This document shows positions 48,312-59,935 of a stretch of DNA of 64,000 bases, piece after piece. The notes beneath the pieces are model-generated. The model did no database searches. It was not told the origin of the DNA and was given only the letters and a program-made list of their open reading frames with translations. Position numbers and translations under genes: made by a program. This stretch comes from Sialis fuliginosa. Its lineage: Eukaryota; Arthropoda; Insecta; Megaloptera; Sialidae. How positions within the stretch are numbered: position 1 is the first letter of the stretch; each line of letters begins with the position of its first letter. The stretch spans positions 19,788,701-19,852,700 of the forward strand of contig OY540816.1 in the NCBI GenBank assembly GCA_961205875.1, read 5' to 3'.

Positions 48312-49027
48312 TTGTATTTTAGTCGATATTTGTATGACGAGTTGAAGTTTACTGCAGGAAATTTCACTAAAAAATTTTGAATTTTTTATTTCGTTAAAAG
48401 TATGTTTATTGTATAGAAAATGACGTGAAAAATTGTTTGTTTCAAACCGCAGGTCTGTATCTCATACCGTTCTCGAGATATAGCCTTTCAAAGTTTTATT
48501 TTTTTCAAATTTTTGGAGAAAATAGGCCATAACTTTTGAACGCGTGGTCGGAATTGATTTTAGTTGACGGATTTGAAATCAGCGTGTCAAAATCTATATA
48601 ATGACATGAATAATACCTTAAAACTCGGAAAAAAAAAATTCACGAAAAATCGAAAAAATTCAAAGGGGTATACCTTAAAAAAATGTCGATTTTTGACCAA
48701 AATTTTTTTGTCGGATTTTAAAGTATTATACATGTCATTATATAGATTTTGACACGCTGATTTCAAATCCGTCAACTAAAATCAATTCCGACCACGCGTT
48801 CAAAAGTTATGGCCTTTTTTCTCCAAAAATTTGAAAAAAATAAAACTTTGAGAGGCTATATCTCGAGAACGGTTTGAGATACAGACCTGCGGTTTGAAAC
48901 AAACAACTTTTCACGTCATTTTCTATACAATAAACATACTTTTAACGAAATCAAAAATTCAAAAATTTTTAGTGAAATTTCCTGCAGTAAACTTCAACTC
49001 GTCATACAAATATCGACTAAAATACAA
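48312..49027. repeat. Long perfect-looking hairpin, family G, arms ~355 bp
   Basis: The sequence is an inverted repeat about its centre GGTATACC (48667-48674), with outer ends TTGTATTTTAGTCGATA and TATCGACTAAAATACAA. Arms match almost base for base with scattered differences, and there is virtually no loop. The same 62-codon frame therefore appears on both strands (48564-48752 and 48775-48587). A transcript from either strand would fold into a double-stranded RNA of about 355 bp. Confidence 0.9.
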
Positions 49028-49677
49028 GAAAATAAGACGTAGAATCATTTAGTCACTATATAAATATTTATATAAGAATTTAAAAAAGTAAAAGCTTGAA
49101 TTTAAAGTGTTTCATAACTAGTTTTTTTTTGTTAATAGGAGGGGGAGGATTGACAAAATATGCTTCCCTTATTAAAAATTTCACGCTTCGCCACTGTTCT
49201 ATATAAATTTATTAAATATAACTTATCAAGCACTTCATGATACTTCAAGAGAACGGTTTGATAGTGCTTGTTAGCTCACAAATTTTGTTAACTTCTTTAT
49301 AAAAGATTAAAACGGATGAAAGCTTTTTAAATAATGTGGAAAATATGCTTACATAATTATTTTGAGGTAATTACACTATCTATGTAACTGTTTTACAATT
49401 ACTTTGACGAAACATTTTTCACAAATGGATAAACACAAAATTTTTGTGTCTTTGTAATAACATGTTAAACAATTAAATGGAGAGATATTTTAATTAATTA
49501 AATAATATGAAAATACCTACACGAAAATTAAAAATTATACGTTGTAAATTATAAAAAAATTAAAAAATTTTCTCTTTTATTTATTTATTATGAATGTATC
49601 TAATATTATACCCTTTTTTATTTACTGACACAAACAATTTTTTAATATTTATAATTTTATCCATGCATAGATAATAT
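49028..49677. other. A+T-rich DNA with a MITE H scrap
   Basis: Near 49220-49310, CACTTCATGATACTTCAAGA and TTGTTAGCTCACAAATTTTG are a broken end of family H. No gene. Confidence 0.45.
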
Positions 49678-50037
49678 CAGGGCTTCGAACCGTTATTTTT
49701 TTCGTTTCGGTTTTCGTTCCGGTTCGAATAAAAAAATATATTTCGGTTCGGTTCCGGTTTTCATTCCGAAAAAAATAACGGTTTTTCCGGTTTTCGGCTC
49801 AGCTCCGAGTGATTAATTAAAAAAAAAATTTCTACCATAATTTAGAACATTTAATGGTACTTGTATGATAGTCCGCACGACAATTGAAGTTGGAAAGAAG
49901 ATCATGTTAATGCGCGTATTTTAACATGTACTGAACCGTAAAAACCGATATTTTTATTTCGGTTCTGTTTCGGTTTTCGTTCTGGCAAAAAATAACTGTT
50001 TTTCCGGTTTTCGGTTCAGTTCCGGTTCGAAGCCCTG
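49678..50037. mobile_element. hAT-type MITE, 360 bp, 8-bp TSD GATAATAT
   Basis: CAGGGCTTCGAACCG and CGGTTCGAAGCCCTG are inverted ends, with GATAATAT repeated exactly at 49670-49677 and 50038-50045. The interior is a string of TTCGGTTCCGGTTTTC-like motifs near both ends. Confidence 0.92.
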
Positions 50038-50619
50038 GATAATATGTCCAAGAATCTAATATACAAAGTACTAATTTAATTTTATTATTAATAATTAGTT
50101 AGTTAAAATATTTTGTTGAAATTTCAACAAATATGTTCATCTCAATAATAACATTTTGTTAAATTTAAAGAAAATATGAACTTTCCACGCCGTTCATTTT
50201 CATCATTATGTAGCAGATATATAACTTTCCTTAATATGTGTAGAAATTATATTATAAAAGTTTTCATTTTCTTACACCACGTTTTATTCTTAACTGTGAT
50301 TCTAGTTGCATAAGTTAGAGGTAAAATTTAATTACTTGAAAGTTATACCAGGTTTTTTTATTTGATTTTTAACTTTTAGAAGATTAAAAAGGTATTTTAA
50401 TACTTATAAAAGTATAATAATAAAAAAAATACTATGAAAGAAATAAAAATCTATTATGAGGCTTTCGTGGTGGGTTTTGGATGAAAAACAACTTGAAACA
50501 AAATGTTGTCTTGACTGATTCTTGGGTTCTAAGTAAAAACCGAGTCCTCTTCCGTTCAGAAGATAAAAAGACTATATTTAAAAAAAAAAGTCAATTTTAT
50601 ACAGGGTGTGTATAAAATT

Positions 50620-51377
50620 GTATAACTGTTTCATTTAATATGATAGGTAGCAAAATAGTCACTTTGGGGATTTATTTAGATAAATTTATAATTGGAAAAC
50701 TGTAAGACCCAGGTCCAAACTTTGTGCATAGGTACCATTATGACGCACCAAAATAATGATAAAAAATACCACATAGGTACTTTTGGAGAAAAATGTAATT
50801 TTCATAAAAATAAAAAATTATTTTTGACTTTGATGAGCAATAATTCTGAACTAGAAACACGGCTAGCAATAAGGGTAATACTGAAATATATGTTAAATAA
50901 TTACCTATGAAACTGACTCATTGTTAGAGATTGGAAAAATAGTTTTTCAACTATTGCGTAAAAATGCATTTATTGTAATTTTGATTAAATATCTCCACCG
51001 TTTTCAGAAAACTGGTTTGATTGAACACAATTTGAAATCACCTATTTGCAACTACTATTCCAACTATTTTTAAACTATTTGCGACACTTTTTACTGCTTC
51101 GTTTGCACTAATTATTATTAAATCGTAAAAAAAACTATTTACCAACTATTTTCCGAAAAAAAAATTCAACTAGTAACTATTTCATTGAAAATAACAACTA
51201 TTTTTCCAATCTCTACTCATTGTAGTTGCTCTAGTTACATTACTTTGAAAGTTATGAGATAATCTTTGTTTGTAAGTACTACTCTGTATCAAGTTTTTAA
51301 TCACTCTGTAGTTCAGAGGAAGATAAACCCCCCTTTCTTATACAACTTTTAGTTACAATGAGACATGGAATCAGCTC
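50620..51377 (+). repeat. Interspersed repeat family I, interrupted copy
   Basis: Homologous to 34844-35315 but split by a 291-bp hAT-type insertion at 50925-51215. Confidence 0.85.
50925..51215. mobile_element. hAT-type MITE, 291 bp, 8-bp TSD CTCATTGT
   Basis: TAGAGATTGGAAAAATAGTT and AACTATTTTTCCAATCTCTA are inverted ends. CTCATTGT is repeated at 50917-50924 and 51216-51223. The homologous uninterrupted repeat at 34844-35315 carries a single CTCATTGT here, an empty site that confirms the insertion boundaries. Confidence 0.95.
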
Positions 51378-51539
51378 CTAAAATATCTGTATCCTAAACC
51401 GGACCATCCTGTATATATATTTCTTCTACAATATACATAGGTATAAGAAATTAAAAAATACGTTTGTTTGACGTATGAAAAACTGCCTTAAGTAATATCC
51501 AAAAATATGTCTAGTTTTTAATATAAGTTTTCAATTATT

Positions 51540-51606
51540 ATAATTAATTTATATATTTTTTTTTCAGGTAAGAACATCTACAACTCTTAAAGAAAACATT
51601 GTAAGT
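51540..51606 (+). other. Candidate recursive splice site (ratchet point) with a 33-nt RS-exon
   Basis: A nine-T tract leads to CAG, which abuts GTAAGA at 51567/51568: a strong 3' splice site fused to a strong 5' splice site. Exactly 33 nt later, at 51601, GTAAGTGAG is a second near-consensus donor. This is the arrangement of recursive splice sites in very long fly introns (zero-length exon), with the extra donor of vertebrate RS-exons. If included as an exon after a phase-1 junction, the 33 nt read AAG AAC ATC TAC AAC TCT TAA and terminate, as expected for an RS-exon that must be skipped. It is on the same strand as the exon at 9678. A genuine 33-nt microexon in phase 0 (11 open codons) is the main alternative. 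Confidence 0.5.
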
Positions 51607-52169
51607 GAGAAAATGTTAAAAAATGTAAAATTATTTTAGTTTCTCTTGATATTTTAAGAACGCAATTTTCTGGTAATAAATTTATATTACCTGAATATAA
51701 AAACAAGCGAGAATTTAAAAATTAAAATTATCTTTAGCATGTTTACATAAAAATAAGGATGTTGTAAATTTCGGTACAATTACTTAGCCGCTGAGGAATA
51801 CCACATAACTTTATTTATCATAAGGTGGTTATATTTTACCACCCCACATTGTTTTAAAATAAACAGCTTGTGGTATGAATAATTTCACGCGAATTATTTA
51901 TATTACTTTAAACCAGTGGTTCTTATTTCAGGGCTAATTACCCACAGGGGAGCAATTTCTAATGTTTGAAACAAAAGGGGTAATTTTTAGTTTTAGCGTT
52001 AAATTCGGAGTAAATAAACAAACGAAATAAACTGATATCAATCAATTGTTTGTAATTATCAAATGCTCAAGTGATAAATTACCTCATTTATGACGATGGG
52101 CCCAATATTCGGTTGCCAAGTGTTGCTTTTTCGATATTGGTTCCCCCAACCTTCAAATACCGAGCTTCT
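51607..52169. other. A+T-rich DNA
   Basis: CAGTGGTTCTTATTTCAGGG near 51914 is a hAT-like terminus without partner. No gene. Confidence 0.35.
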
Positions 52170-52816
52170 AACATTTGTCGTTTTTGAGATATCTTGAAAA
52201 AATAAATATTTTAGGATGTCACCCCTCTCTCTTACACACGATTATGATGATTTTGAAATGGGACCGTCCTCAAACCAGACCCAACCATCCAACCAAGTTT
52301 CATTAATATCGGTTCAGTTGTTCATGAGTTATGCGTGTGTTTTCAGAGGACAGATAGACAGACAACCTGAAACGGAAAGATCAATTTAAAATTCTGAGAA
52401 CAATTTTTTGTCTCATTTTAAAACGATCACAAAGCTTTTCGATATTGCGAAGAAGCAAAATGTTGTATATACAGTTACCTATAAACGTTGTAGACCCATA
52501 TTATAGGAAATTGAATGCTCTACAAAAAATATTCTATAACATTTTCATGTAACATGTGTCGTTTTTGAGATATCTTGAAAAAATAAATATTTTGGGATGT
52601 CACCCCTCCCCCTTACATAAGATTTTGATGATTTTGATATGGGACCGTCCTCAAGCCAGACCCAACCATCCGACCAAGTTTCAACAATATCGGTTCAGTG
52701 GCTTATGAGCTATGCATGTGTGACAAGGATTCAGGGGACAGACGGACATTTTTTTTTGTCTCAATCTGAAATGATCACAAAGCTTCTCGTATCTTCGATA
52801 TTGCGAGGAAGCAAAA
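52170..52816 (+). repeat. Two adjacent truncated family C copies
   Basis: The first copy ends GCGAAGAAGCAAAA at 52460, the second GCGAGGAAGCAAAA at 52816. Both start within the ACATTTGTCGTTTTTGAGAT block and differ in their PuAC-tract lengths. They form an imperfect tandem pair. Confidence 0.8.
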
Positions 52817-53407
52817 CGTTGTATACAGTTACCTATAATCGATTTAAAAATAGCAGCAAAAATGTAAAAATGTCAATATTGAAAATCTAACTTGAAATCT
52901 GAAGTTACATCAAAAGACACTTGTCCTTTGTATCAACTGATATCCGGGTATTTTCGTATATTTTCTACAGGATCTCTTTTTTTCCACCGCCTCCTTCTAC
53001 TCTTTGATGCTCAGCTGTTTCGATGTGCATCCAATTCAAAGAAAAATGTTCAACGAACCTTGCCGAAAAAACATTTATCACTATCAGCTGTATTTAAAGA
53101 TTAACTTTTCCGTCGCTTTTTTTAACGTTTTATTTTTGCTTTTCTTTTAACTGATGTATGTGTTTTATTTGGAGAGGGGGGTGAATTCTTAGCTTTAAGA
53201 TTTTAAATCGTTCAATGTCACCCCTAATCGAATTGATTTTGTAATTTAAATCTGTTATTTTTAATACAAAATAAAAGGCAATTACTTTAACGTTGATTTG
53301 TGCTGTGAAAGATAACGTAAAGTATGGGAACTTACTTGTAACACATAGCGCATGTGGAAGATGGATGGGGAGATATTTATCAGTTAGTATAGTATGTAGA
53401 GTCGCAT
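52817..53407. other. A+T-rich DNA, unassigned
   Basis: Opposing ORFs of 70 codons (52892-53104, plus) and 100 codons (53432-53130, minus) have no motif. A less A+T-rich patch at 52960-53060 (CACCGCCTCCTTCTACTC) is single-copy in the window and of unknown origin. Confidence 0.3.
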
Positions 53408-53846
53408 GCAGAAGTGGTCGACCAGTTTTCATTCAAATTCGCTTGGCACAAACTTAGTAGGCTCCTTCTATTTGATTATTATAATATTTAAATCATTTTT
53501 TTCGTGTACCAAACAATTTTTTTGCTAGATAAATAAGTACTCTTCGTTTATAATACTCAAATGTATATATATTTGTGCGATTAAATTATTATGTAATCTA
53601 TTAAAAATTGTATAAGTAAATTTTGTAGCAATAAATATTTGATATTCCGAATTTTAGTATTTAAATATGTTAAACTTGATATAAAATTAATTAATGAAAT
53701 GGACGTATATTTGTGTTTTTATTTAAAATGATGTAATTGTATTAGCTCCACTCTAGAAAAAGCTAACCGATGATGTTTGTCTTAATATTTTTGAATCTGC
53801 TGTAAACGATTCTGATCTTTAGGGTGGCAGACGACTTTTGAAGCCC
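53408..53846 (+). repeat. Interspersed repeat family J
   Basis: GCAGAAGTGGTCGACCAG to GACGACTTTTGAAGCCC, homologous to 43682-44092. A fragment of family G (GAGATATGGCTTTTCAAA) follows at about 53930. Confidence 0.75.
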
Positions 53847-54579
53847 TATATAGAAATAGGGCTTTAAATTGAGATAAGACCAAAACGATATCAACCTGAT
53901 ATGTTTAAACTGCAGATTCTCGAGATATGGCTTTTCAAAATTTTGGAGCAAAATGGCCACAAAGAGGTCATATCTCGAAATTTCTATTTTTCAAATTTTT
54001 TTTGCAAATTGAAATGTAATTCAGTTATAGAATTAAAAAAGGAAGTAAAAAATATGTAAATTTTAGTAGTTGACTAGATAAGTCACATCATACCATAAAA
54101 TTCAAACAGATTTCCAGTATTAGTACATTTTATAATTTCTTTTAAAAATTATTGGAGGAAAATATTAAAATATTGAAAATAATTTATTGAACCTTTTAAA
54201 AATATATGGTTACCGGTTATCCATGAAAAGGTTTGAGTTCAGATTCAGGTTCGTTGACTTTGAGATATAGTGGTTCGGTTCGGGTTCAGGTTAATGAAAA
54301 ATACGGATTCAGGTTCAAGTCCCCGCTTTTAACTAAATTAAAAATTTTAAGTATAATTTCAAGCATCAAACAAAAGATAAGAAATAGAAGTGAAAGATAG
54401 ATATATTTGTTGATTTTCTAGCAATCAAATATTCTACTCATTAAATTAATTGTATTAAATATATCACACACGATTTGAATCAAATCGAAGCGCGTGTAGA
54501 AGACGGACATATACATATTAATTATTCAAGAAACCTAAACCAACTAAATCTAAATCAATACACAACACTGTTGTTGTTC
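53847..54579. other. A+T-rich DNA
   Basis: Only a family G scrap (about 53925-53990) is recognisable. Confidence 0.35.
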
Positions 54580-54870
54580 ATTTAGCAACATCAAAAATCT
54601 TATCTGTATAAACATTATAAGCGCTTGCTCGCAAATCTCGTGGGAATTTTTCTGGGTACCTAGTAGCAAGTTGTTGGGTGAACTATTGTAGTGGGAACCG
54701 CCCGGGATGGGGCTTGACGTGTTATCAAAGCCGGGTAAGGGGTAGCAGACACCGCGAGAGCAGCAACACAGAAGCGGCCCCCCAGGGGGGCAATGCATCA
54801 CATTAGCGCCGTGTGAAGGAGATCTCGCTATATCTACGGACGGTAACTGCAGGGCTGAAATAACACTGTT
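54580..54870 (-). other. G+C-rich island, possible retroelement or exon fragment
   Basis: The most G+C-rich 250 bp of the window (GGGAACCGCCCGGGATGG, GCGGCCCCCCAGGGGGG, GATCTCGCTATATCTACGG). An 83-codon minus-strand frame (54801-54550) crosses it, with PPGGP, CCCSRG and FDNTSSPIPGG. The composition suggests DNA with a different history, such as a retrotransposon piece. I cannot name it. Confidence 0.3.
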
Positions 54871-54922
54871 TTGTTAAGGTTAGTTTGTAGCTGTAATTAA
54901 AGTGCTTTGAAATAGGGGATAT

Positions 54923-55622
54923 CAGTACCGGCTTTAGGAGAGGGGGGGCACAATGGAGTATAAGTCACTTTTTTGGTTCAAATCAGTGTACAGGCTGTAA
55001 TTTTTGAGTAAATTTTTTTTTTATCTTTAAATTTTTTGTCGATCAGTTAAACCCGATTAAGCAAAAAATATAGCTAAATATAAACAATGTTAATTTGTAA
55101 AAAAAATCGATTATTTGATAGCTGCTAACAAATACTTATTCAGCAACCCAGAAAACCTTATTATAAGGTATTAGCTGAGATACTAACTAATCAACTTATT
55201 TGTTGGTTTATCAATTTTAATTTGTTCATAATAGGGAAAGGAGGTCTCGACGGTCTTAGGGCATTTGATAGTCTTAAAGTTAATGAAGTAAGCTATATTT
55301 AAAAAAAAAGTTTGAGTTTGTAGCATCGCGCCAAGCTGAGATATTAATTATTCAAATTATTTGTTGATTTATCAATTTTAATTTGTTCATAATAGGGGGA
55401 AGGAGGTCTCGGCGGTCTTTGGGCATTTGATACACTTAAAGTTAATGATGTAAGCTATATTTAAAAAAAAAGTTGGAGTCTGTAGGATTGCGTCAAGCTG
55501 AGATATGAATTATTCAATTTATTTGTTAATTTATCAATTTTAATTGACATTTTCGGTGTTTTTTTAACATGGCGAAAAAATAAATCTCGCCCAGGGCGCC
55601 AGATTTGCTAAGGCCGGCACTG
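54923..55622. mobile_element. hAT-like element with CAGTRCCGGC ends and internal tandem repeat
   Basis: CAGTACCGGCTTTAG at 54923 is the inverse, at 13 of 15 positions, of CTAAGGCCGGCACTG ending at 55622. No 8-bp duplication remains. A 161-bp unit starting AGCTGAGATA occurs at 55173, 55334 and, in part, 55496. The terminus GGGCGCC...CTAAGGCCGGCACTG is typical of widespread arthropod hAT elements. Confidence 0.7.
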
Positions 55623-55799
55623 ATCCGAATGATGCGCCGCTGATATTTCGGAGCGCAACGGTATCAATTTTATGTACAGTGTTTATGAGATATATTTCTC
55701 TTATAAAAACATATTAAAATGTGTTCAAATGCATTTCCAAACAAAAATCTGTTGAAACAAAAGACGATTGAAATGATAACAATAAACAAACGTTATCTA

Positions 55800-55923
55800 G
55801 ACATTTTACATCCCTGCACATACGTGTGGCAACACTGACAACCGGAAACGTTGGTGTGTACGTACAGGAAGTCGAGATTGGCGCGATGTTCAATTGTTTA
55901 GAGCATGAGCCGTGATAACAACA
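55800..55923 (+). promoter_or_regulatory. Candidate TATA-less promoter with TGGCAACACTG and CCGGAAAC motifs
   Basis: TGGCAACACTG (55827-55837) resembles the insect core-promoter motif 1 (YGGTCACACTR). It is followed by ACCGGAAACG, ETS-like. The patch is single-copy and less A+T-rich (GAGATTGGCGCGATG). It lies 87 nt before an ATG in good context. Confidence 0.3.
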
Positions 55924-55982
55924 ATGGATGTTGAATCGAATATGTCTGCTATAAATGATTTGATGGATTATTCGATTAGAAG
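55924..55982 (+). CDS. Candidate first coding exon, product unknown
   Basis: ACAACAATGG is a favourable insect start context. The frame reads 19 codons (MDVESNMSAINDLMDYSIR) plus AG to a weak donor, AG/GTGTTA; unspliced it would stop after 39 codons. The peptide is acidic and Met-rich with no motif I recognise. Support comes mainly from the promoter-like island just upstream and the start context. A chance frame is quite possible. Confidence 0.22.
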
Positions 55983-56124
55983 GTGTTACTTACTTACTCT
56001 CTGGCGTCTGCAGGGATGCAGATACTGTTTACTTTATATGTAGTTAGGATGTTATTGATTTGCATTGTCTTTAACCGTTCGTTAAACATATATTATTCAT
56101 GTTTGTTAATGTTGATATGATATA

Positions 56125-56393
56125 CAGTGTATTCCAAGATGATTAAGCCATAGGAAATTTAACATGGGGACAATTAAAAGTCTTGTAGTAACCTTTGATC
56201 GAATTTAACGATGTGTGATTGGTGCATTTTGAAATGCCGCCACAAAATTGTCATTAGTATTTTGTTTTCAATTTTATATCTGCCAAAAAATATTATTATA
56301 ATTTTTGTTTTTTTATTTTTTGTTTTTGTTTGTATTTTGCTTTTCGTTTTGACTCATTCTATGCAAGTGTAAATTGCTAAAAGAATAAAGATG

Positions 56394-56433
<40 letters not shown>

Positions 56434-56626
56434 CTAGGATGCTTAAATTAATGAAATTAAAATTGAAAACAAAATACTGTTCATTAATTTAAAATTTATC
56501 AGTTAGTTTCGAGGCGGCATTTCAAAATGCACCAATCACACATCATTAAAGACCAAAGGCTACTACAACATTTCTAATTGTCTCCATGTTAAATTTCCTA
56601 TGGCTTAATCAACTTGGAATACACTG
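56125..56626. mobile_element. TA-target MITE with ~145-bp inverted arms
   Basis: CAGTGTATTCCAAG at 56125 and CTTGGAATACACTG ending at 56626 are inverted ends flanked by TA. The arms extend about 145 bp, with TTTGAAATGCCGCC / GGCGGCATTTCAAA. The spacer holds an (ATT)n microsatellite at about 56397-56429. Confidence 0.88.
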
Positions 56627-56721
56627 TATATAATACATATGTATATATAGACACTTATGTTTGATTATATTATTAAATAGTTAGGGTGTATTTAAGTATT
56701 TCAGAAGCACAAAATATTTAA

Positions 56722-57653
56722 GGCACTGGCACCAGTCTTGGATATGACTTTTTAAATTATATGTACTGAATTAGAAATATTTGTTGATATTTGATTACTA
56801 CCATTTCTGAATATTAATCTATATACATTTAACTGTCTTACAGTGTGATTTGATGATAGGTGTCAAAATGGTAAACATTTAAACTAATTATTAGTATAAT
56901 TTATTTATTAATTATTATATTATCAAAGCAACTGCTTTACATTGTTTCTAATTTGACGATTCTTTCTTTTAGTCCATTTCATCTAGTCCATTATACGAAA
57001 CTGTAACCAAAACTTGATGGCGGACATCTTTTCCTGAATATCATTTTCAGTGTACTCTTAATTAATTTAATTTTGTTCATTAATGCAGTTGTTTGGCTTG
57101 TTCATTACAAGTAAGTCATGCTTTGACTTAGAGAGGGCGCTATGGGAAAACCTTAGTTCAAAAAGGGCGTCACAAGTCGAAAAATTTCTTAAAATTAATC
57201 TATATACATTTAACTGTCTTACAGCGTAATTTGATGACAATCAGCTAATAGCTGTCAAAATGGTGAACATTTGTTACAAATTTGACGATTCTTTCTTTTA
57301 TATTTTTTGTGTCGTAGTACTTATCATTTTGTAATTATTAGCAAGTGGCCATCACTGCGTGCTCATTACTGGTTTTACTTTATCCATTACTGGAGAAAAA
57401 ACATAAACAAAATAAAAGACTAACGATTTTTGGGGACTTTGGTAAGAGTTTTCGATAAGAGTAAATCAAGTCGGAAAAAAGTTTACCGCCAGCGCGCTCT
57501 TTTGCAATCCGCTGTCTAAACCGTTAAATATTGAACAAAATAATTTAGTTTTATTAGTAACAGAAGTCAATGAGAATTACAAAAAAGAAACCCGTCAGAC
57601 ACAAAAACAGTAAATCTTGCTCTTATAGCGGCCATAACTGGTGCCAATACCTT
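56722..57653 (-). mobile_element. MITE family A composite
   Basis: GGCACTGGCACCAG at the left and CTGGTGCCAATACCTT at the right. Between about 56970 and 57190 lies the same foreign block as at 12600-12850 (GGCGGACATCTTTTCC, AGAGGGCGCTATGGG), and part of the family A body appears twice around it. Confidence 0.75.
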
Positions 57654-58061
57654 ATCTATTACAATTACATACCATATTATCTTCAACAGTCTAGAATTAG
57701 TACATTTTACCTGAACATTCAAAAATAGCATATTGTTAATTAAAAAAATTTAATTAAAATATTACTCATGCGGGTATCTTTTTTGAAAACGGGGAAAACT
57801 TTTTTTATTACTGAATTGACGTGAACGGGGAAAAATTTCAAGCGAAGTGTAAATATAATACAGGTACTAAAAATTTATTACAATGCGAAGAAGAACCGTA
57901 AGAAACAAGTCGAAAGAGTTGAAAGGAGTATCGGTAGAGTAAAGAACAGGGTCGGACTTTGGTATAACCTCACACTTAGGGCTTAGATATATTAGGGTTT
58001 GTTATATTTCTGTTGAATCAATATTAAAACAGTAGTGCGTTATAAAAATCGGGCCCTCATT
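57654..58061. other. A+T-rich DNA
   Basis: No gene supported. Confidence 0.35.
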
Positions 58062-58755
58062 AAAAAAACATCTGCCAAGTAAATGCACAGTGCTTCCTCG
58101 TGCTAAATTCACTAAAACCGATAGTGTTCAGATAAATTGCCTGGCATAACCATTTAATTTTTATAAAAATTTTACTAAAAAATTTTAGTTCGAAATTTTT
58201 CTTAAAACGCTCCTGAATATTTTTTTCATATATTTTTAATTTTTGACAATTTCAATCTAAATCTAAATTTATGCAAATGTCAAAATGACATTTAAAACGT
58301 CAAAGTGACATTTAAAACGCCAAAGTGGCATTTAAAATGTCAAAATGACATTTAATATATCCAATCCAATATCAATTTAGAAAAACAAAACACGAATTTT
58401 AGAAATAAATTGAGATAAATCTTTGTAAGGGAATATTTTACAACAAACGTAGTAGATCCATATTATAGGAAATTTAATGCTCTACAAAAAATATTCTATA
58501 AAATTTTCTCATAACATGTGTCGTTCTTGAGATATCTTGAAAAAAGAAATATTTTGGGGTGTCACCCCTCCCCCTTACACACGATTTTAATGATTTTGAA
58601 ATGGGACCGTACTCAAACCAAACCCAACCATCCGACCAAGTTTCAATAATATCGGAGTGGTTCATGAGTTATGCGTGTGACAAGGATTCAGGGGACAGAC
58701 GGACGGACGGACACACGGACAGACAGACAGACACGGAACGAAAAGTGTTTGTAGT
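58062..58755 (+). mobile_element. Family C repeat, 3'-truncated
   Basis: Starts AAAAAAACATCTGCCAAGTA, has the GTCAAAATGACATTTAAAAC-type repeats, and stops after GAACGAAAAGTGTTTGTAG. It is followed at 58756-58960 by a diverged half of the 15-kb tandem repeat. Confidence 0.8.
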
Positions 58756-59660
58756 AGATTAAGTGAATTCAAAAGGATTGCTGTAGATTTATTACGTTTT
58801 GCGACCTGTAGTGTGTTACCATTTCTTAAAAATGGGATGGAATCGACAAATTGAACTTTATTTATATTTTTATAACAGAAAATTAAAACCAGTCGATATT
58901 AAACTAAGTAAATATGGAGACTCTTTCAGAAAATGTAAATTTTTAAGTGGGTTACTGAAAATTTTTTAACAATTTTCATACGAAAAAAATTAGGGCGTGA
59001 GTAGAACACACTTCCAAGCAAAGCCCGCTTGGGGTGTGCAATGTTGTATGAAATACTTTATCTGGGTTCAAAACATTCTTAATCCGTCTCTGTAAAATGG
59101 GAGGGGAATACCCTTAGCGTTTAAAGGAGTAGAGATGCGATATATACGTATAGACTTGAAACGAGTGGAAAATTTACTTCGGCTTTTGAAATTTTATTTG
59201 AATTAACTATCTGATTCAGAAAACGTCCAGATATTGAAACGGTATTTTTATTTTATTTTATAGGCATCCCTTGTCTTATATTTTATACAGTTATTATGAT
59301 AATTTTATACCCTTATATTTATTTCATAACGCTATACTTTTGGTTTAATAATATCACAGTCTTTATTTTTTTAAATTTTGGATCAAATATTGTAATAAAA
59401 AATATTTCATAGCTTATTTACTTATCTAAAGTTATTTCTAGGCTTGTGGTTTTAAGTCATGTCTTGTTGATCTATTTCAATAACGTCCATAGAATATTAT
59501 ATATTCAAGATAATACTATGTTTTGGCATGTATATCAGTAATAGAAATTAATAATTTACTATTTAATCTATTTGTATTAATGGCAATGTTGAATCCAGAG
59601 GGGGAACCCTTACCACATGGTGAAATTACAATTCCTCCCAACCGAAATACATATAATAAT
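58756..59660. other. A+T-rich DNA with an old repeat
   Basis: 58756-58960 matches 15110-15590 (TTATTACGTTTTGCGACC, GTCGATATTAAACTAAG). Nothing else is recognised. Confidence 0.5.
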
Positions 59661-59935
59661 TGCTTCCTCGCAATATCGAAGATACGAGAAGTTTTATTTT
59701 TTCAGGTCAAGACAACATTTTTCATTCCGTGTCTGTCTGTCTGTCCCCTAAATCCTTGCCACACGCATAATTCATGAATCACTGAATCGATATTAATGAA
59801 ACTTGGTTGGATGGTTGGGTCTGGCTTGAGGACGGTCCCATTTCAAAATCATCAAAATCGTGTGTAAGGAGGAGGGGTGACATCCCAAAATATTAATTTT
59901 TTCAAGATATCTCAAGAACAGCACATGTCACCCTT
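59661..59935 (-). repeat. Family C repeat, reverse, truncated
   Basis: TTGCTTCCTCGCAATATCGA to ATCTCAAGAACAGCACATGT. Overlaps the 84-codon frame at 59523-59777, which is therefore not a gene. Confidence 0.8.

Noticed and set aside
53130..53432. 100-codon minus-strand ORF
   Set aside because: No recognisable domain, no promoter or splice context, low-complexity C-terminus.
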